In this document: in pieces, positions 37,636 through 40,221 of the stretch
Numbering within the stretch: position 1 is the first letter of the stretch
Layout of the letters: each line of letters begins with the position of its first letter
Origin: Gemmatimonadaceae bacterium
GTDB lineage: Bacteria; Gemmatimonadota; Gemmatimonadetes; Gemmatimonadales; Gemmatimonadaceae
Assembly: GCA_017881465.1 (NCBI GenBank)
Contig: JADGQV010000008.1
Span: 1 to 40,221, forward strand
Direction: 5' to 3'
DNA length: 40,221 nt
Translations under genes and position numbers: made by a program
Notes under the pieces: model-generated
The model's database searches: none
Told to the model about the DNA's origin: nothing
Seen by the model: only the letters and a program-made list of their open reading frames with translations

Positions 37636-38805
37636 ATGAACGTACTGTTCCTCACGCACTCGTTCCCGCGATCGGAAGGAGACGCCGCCGGCTCGTTCAT
37701 CCTGCGCCTCGCGGTCGCGCTCCGCGGAGAGAACGTGAACGTTCGCGTCGTGGCCCCCGCGGGCCCCGGCCTTCCCGCCGAAGAAGAGATGGAGGGCATC
37801 AGCGTCGAGCGATTCAGATACGCGCCCCGCCGCTACGAGAAGCTGGCCTACACGGGGAACATGGCGACCGATGTCGCTTCGTCCTGGACCGCCCGGCTCG
37901 CGCTCGTCGGATTTCTCGGCTCCGATTTCGTCCATTCCGTTCGGGCGAGACGCAGCTTCGAGCCGGAGCTGGTTCATGCCCACTGGTGGTTCCCCAGTGG
38001 GGTGGTCGGAACGTGGGTCAGCGGGCTCGCGCGCATCCCCCTCGTGACCACGCTCCACGGAACTGATGTCCGCCTGGCTCGCAAGGTTGGCGTCGCCAAG
38101 CCACTCTTCGGGCACGTTCTCAAGCACTCCGCGGCCGTCACAACCGTCTCGCGCTGGCTCAAGGAAGAGACGGAGGCGCTCGTTCCCGGAGTTCATCCGA
38201 CTGTGGCGCCGATGCCGGTCGCAACGAATCTCTTCGGGCCGGGCTCGTCGCGTGACGGACAGCGCCTGCTCTTCGTAGGTCGCCTCACCAATCAGAAGGG
38301 CGCGGAGCACCTTCTCCATGCGCTATCCTCGATGAAGACACCCGCCGCTTCGCTGGACATCGTGGGCGACGGGCCGAATCGCGAGGCGCTGAAGCAGCTG
38401 GCGCAACAACTCGGAGTCGCTTCGCGTATTCGCTGGCATGGACAGCTTTCTCAAGCGGAGCTTCCTCCGCTCTACCAGCGTGCCGCCGCGGTCGTCATCC
38501 CGTCGGTTGATGAGGGCCTCGGCCTGGTCGCGGTCGAGGCGCTCCTTTGCGAGACGCCGGTCGTGGCGTTCGATTCCGGCGGACTTCGCGACGTGATACA
38601 ACACGAGAAGACGGGGCTGCTCGTCAAGCCCGGTGACAGAGCTGCCCTCGCCAGCGCGCTCGACAATTTGCTTGCCCGCGATGGTCGCGGAAGTCAGCTG
38701 GGCAGGGCAGGGCGCCTCTACGCACTCTCTGCCTTTGCGCCCGAGTCCGCCGCGCGCCGCTACGCAGAGATATACCGACAGGTTCTTGGCGCTAACGCGT
38801 CGTAG
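37636..38805 (+). CDS. Family 4 glycosyltransferase
   Basis: A GT-B fold retaining glycosyltransferase of 389 residues. The N-terminal domain starts LFLTHSFPRSEGDAAGSFI and contains HAHWWFPSGVVG and TLHGTDVR. The C-terminal nucleotide-sugar domain has LLFVGRLTNQKGAEHLL, VGDGPNREAL and the EX7E motif with Glu293 and Glu301 (EGLGLVAVE). It lies four bases after the GT2 gene and overlaps the next gene by about 20 bases. The donor sugar cannot be told from sequence. Likely part of a surface-glycan pathway. Confidence 0.9.
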   Translation: MNVLFLTHSFPRSEGDAAGSFILRLAVALRGENVNVRVVAPAGPGLPAEEEMEGISVERFRYAPRRYEKLAYTGNMATDVASSWTARLALVGFLGSDFVHSVRARRSFEPELVHAHWWFPSGVVGTWVSGLARIPLVTTLHGTDVRLARKVGVAKPLFGHVLKHSAAVTTVSRWLKEETEALVPGVHPTVAPMPVATNLFGPGSSRDGQRLLFVGRLTNQKGAEHLLHALSSMKTPAASLDIVGDGPNREALKQLAQQLGVASRIRWHGQLSQAELPPLYQRAAAVVIPSVDEGLGLVAVEALLCETPVVAFDSGGLRDVIQHEKTGLLVKPGDRAALASALDNLLARDGRGSQLGRAGRLYALSAFAPESAARRYAEIYRQVLGANAS

Positions 38806-39715
38806 CCTATTCAAGGTCGCGCAGTGGACATTTGCGGCGGCCGTGCTGTTCTTCGCCGCGCACTCGCTCGCGACCCAGTGGAACAAGGTTGAATCGAGGC
38901 TCACCCACATCCAGTTCGGATGGGAATGGATCGCCGCGGCGACGGCGCTGATCCTCCTCTCATACGCGCTTCTCATCGAAGGCTGGCGCCGCGTGCTGGA
39001 AGCCTGGGATTCCCACGTTCCTTTCATCGACGCCGCCCGGATCTGGTTCCTGTCCAACCTCGGAAAGTACGTTCCGGGAAATGTCTGGTCGCTGACCGCG
39101 ATGGGCGTGATGGCGAGAAAGCGCGGACTATCGGCGATTGCCGCTGCCGGCTCGTCGGTGATCATGCAGGCCGTGAGTCTCGCCACCGGCACCGCCATCG
39201 TAATGGTCACGGGCGCGAAGCTTCTCGGCCAACCGATACTCGTGGGCGCCGCCGTTGTTCTACTCCTTGCTCTCCTCCTCAGCGCGCCGCGGTTTCTACC
39301 TCCGCTCGCGATCTGGATGGGCAGTCTGGTTGGAAGGGAAATCGTGCCTCCTTCGGTTCCGGCGACGAGCATCTGGACCGCGGCCGTCGCGAGCGCTCTC
39401 TCGTGGCTGTTCTACGGAGTCGCGTTTCAGCTTTTCGTGCGCGGCCTGCTCGGCGCCGCGCCTGGCGAAATGTCCTCGTACATCGCAGTTTACACCGCTG
39501 CGTACATCCTCGGTTTCATCTCGCCGATCGCGCCGGCCGGCCTGGGCGTAAGAGAGTTCACACTCGCCGCGTTCATGACGCAGCTTGGACTTGCCAACGA
39601 AGCTGATGCGGCGCTCGTAGCAATCGCAGCACGCCTGTGGCTGACAATCGTCGAGCTGGTGCCGAGCGGATTGTATATTGCCGCGGGCCCAAACCGAACG
39701 TCTTCACCAACCTGA
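38786..39715 (+). CDS. UPF0104/lysylphosphatidylglycerol synthase-type membrane protein
   Basis: An integral membrane protein with about eight helices, resembling the transmembrane part of LPG synthases (UPF0104/COG0392). The motif GKYVPGNVW lies at residues 93-101 and APAGLGVRE at 249-257, both family hallmarks. No C-terminal aminoacyl-transferase domain is present, so it is a stand-alone membrane unit, often found next to glycosyltransferases. The TTG at 38786 is the best start. The open frame extends 51 codons upstream, but that would lie entirely within the GT4 gene. Length is then 309 residues. The ribosome site is weak. Confidence 0.8.
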   Translation: MALTRRSLFKVAQWTFAAAVLFFAAHSLATQWNKVESRLTHIQFGWEWIAAATALILLSYALLIEGWRRVLEAWDSHVPFIDAARIWFLSNLGKYVPGNVWSLTAMGVMARKRGLSAIAAAGSSVIMQAVSLATGTAIVMVTGAKLLGQPILVGAAVVLLLALLLSAPRFLPPLAIWMGSLVGREIVPPSVPATSIWTAAVASALSWLFYGVAFQLFVRGLLGAAPGEMSSYIAVYTAAYILGFISPIAPAGLGVREFTLAAFMTQLGLANEADAALVAIAARLWLTIVELVPSGLYIAAGPNRTSSPT

Positions 39716-39721
39716 ACGACC

Positions 39722-40221
39722 ATGGCTCAGCGACGAGAGAAGTCTCCCCTCCGGCAATCGACGAGTCCCGCTGGCACATCCGCGGCGCCTCCGGCGCCGC
39801 GTTTCGCGTTTGGTTGGGCCACCCTAGCATACGCGCTGGCCACGCTTTCGCTCGGATATCCGGCGCTGCTCGGGAAGTTCCTGGTAAACCCGGACAGCGA
39901 TCAGTACATCGCGGGTTACGCCTTCCGCGAGTTCGCGGCCAGCACGCTCAGGGCAACGGGACATTTCCCGCTCTGGAATCCCTATCTCTTCGGCGGCATG
40001 CCGTACGTCGCCGCGATGCACGGCGACATTTTCTATCCGACGTTTCTGTTGCGCATGATAATGCCCACCGACGCGGCGATGACGTGGGGCTTCATCATCC
40101 ACATTTTCCTCTCGGGCCTCTTCACATACGGATTCCTTCGCGCGCTCGGGTACAGCTTCCACGGCGCGCTCGTTGGCGGAATCGCGTACATGATGAGCGG
40201 ACAGATCGCGTCGTACGTCTC
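39722..40221 (+). CDS. YfhO-like multi-pass membrane protein, N-terminal part
   Basis: An open frame from the ATG at 39722 runs off the right end of the window. After about 27 polar residues there is a first hydrophobic helix (TLAYALATLSLGYPALL). Then comes the segment DSDQYIAGYAFREF, followed by FPLWNPYLFGGMPYV and HGDIFYPTFLL, which resemble the first loop of YfhO-type proteins of the GT-C-like superfamily. YfhO proteins help glycosylate teichoic acid or other surface polymers in some bacteria. Only 166 residues are visible. It starts six bases after the UPF0104 gene. Confidence 0.75.
   Translation, partial: MAQRREKSPLRQSTSPAGTSAAPPAPRFAFGWATLAYALATLSLGYPALLGKFLVNPDSDQYIAGYAFREFAASTLRATGHFPLWNPYLFGGMPYVAAMHGDIFYPTFLLRMIMPTDAAMTWGFIIHIFLSGLFTYGFLRALGYSFHGALVGGIAYMMSGQIASYV

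Overview
The window is about 40 kb of dense, GC-rich chromosome with every credible gene on the + strand. The genes are housekeeping in type. They include 14-subunit-type complex I, type II fatty acid synthesis, menaquinone made by the futalosine route, Kdo synthesis and LPS export, and sigma-54. This means a Gram-negative, menaquinone-using bacterium. The gene content, high GC and frequent GTG/TTG starts best fit the Gemmatimonadota or a neighbouring phylum. That placement is inferred from content, not from a phylogeny. No tRNA, rRNA, CRISPR array, insertion sequence or phage segment was seen.

Layout: (1) 1-8032, the end of a probable nuoG, then nuoH-I-J-K-L-M-N, the membrane arm of NADH:quinone oxidoreductase plus NuoI. 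(2) 8038-12129, a phosphomanno/phosphoglucomutase, a short UPF0182 membrane protein and a lone carbamate kinase. (3) 12182-14631, sucC-sucD-ndk (succinyl-CoA ligase and nucleoside diphosphate kinase). (4) 14780-20764, DUF177-rpmF-plsX-fabH-fabD-fabG-acpP-fabF, the classic fatty acid cluster. (5) 20769-23817, mqnE-mqnA-mqnC (menaquinone). (6) 23807-27662, ispF, a DedA protein, a Xer recombinase, a trpG/pabA-type amidotransferase and an outer-membrane beta-barrel candidate. (7) 27751-36618, kdsB-pyrG-kdsA-kdsD-lptC-lptA-lptB-rpoN. (8) 36615-40221, a GT2 and a GT4 glycosyltransferase, a UPF0104 membrane protein and the start of a YfhO-like membrane protein, probably a surface-glycan module.

The genes fit together around membrane energetics and envelope building. 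Complex I reduces the menaquinone whose early synthesis is encoded by mqnA/C/E, and IspF feeds the isoprenoid tail. PlsX and the fab genes make acyl chains for phospholipid and lipid A. PyrG makes the CTP that KdsB uses to activate Kdo, and LptC/A/B move finished LPS. Many neighbouring genes overlap by 1 to 11 bases (ATGA, GTGA, TTGA or TAATG junctions), which suggests translational coupling in long transcripts.

No wholly new system is evident. The best leads are an LptB ATPase with an unexplained N-terminal extension of about 150 residues, an MqnE-like radical SAM enzyme with a CX5CX2C cluster motif, a more than double-length LptA-like protein, a His-rich insertion in NuoL, the absence of kdsC from an otherwise complete Kdo/Lpt block, and a barrel gene with Omp85-like C-terminal features.
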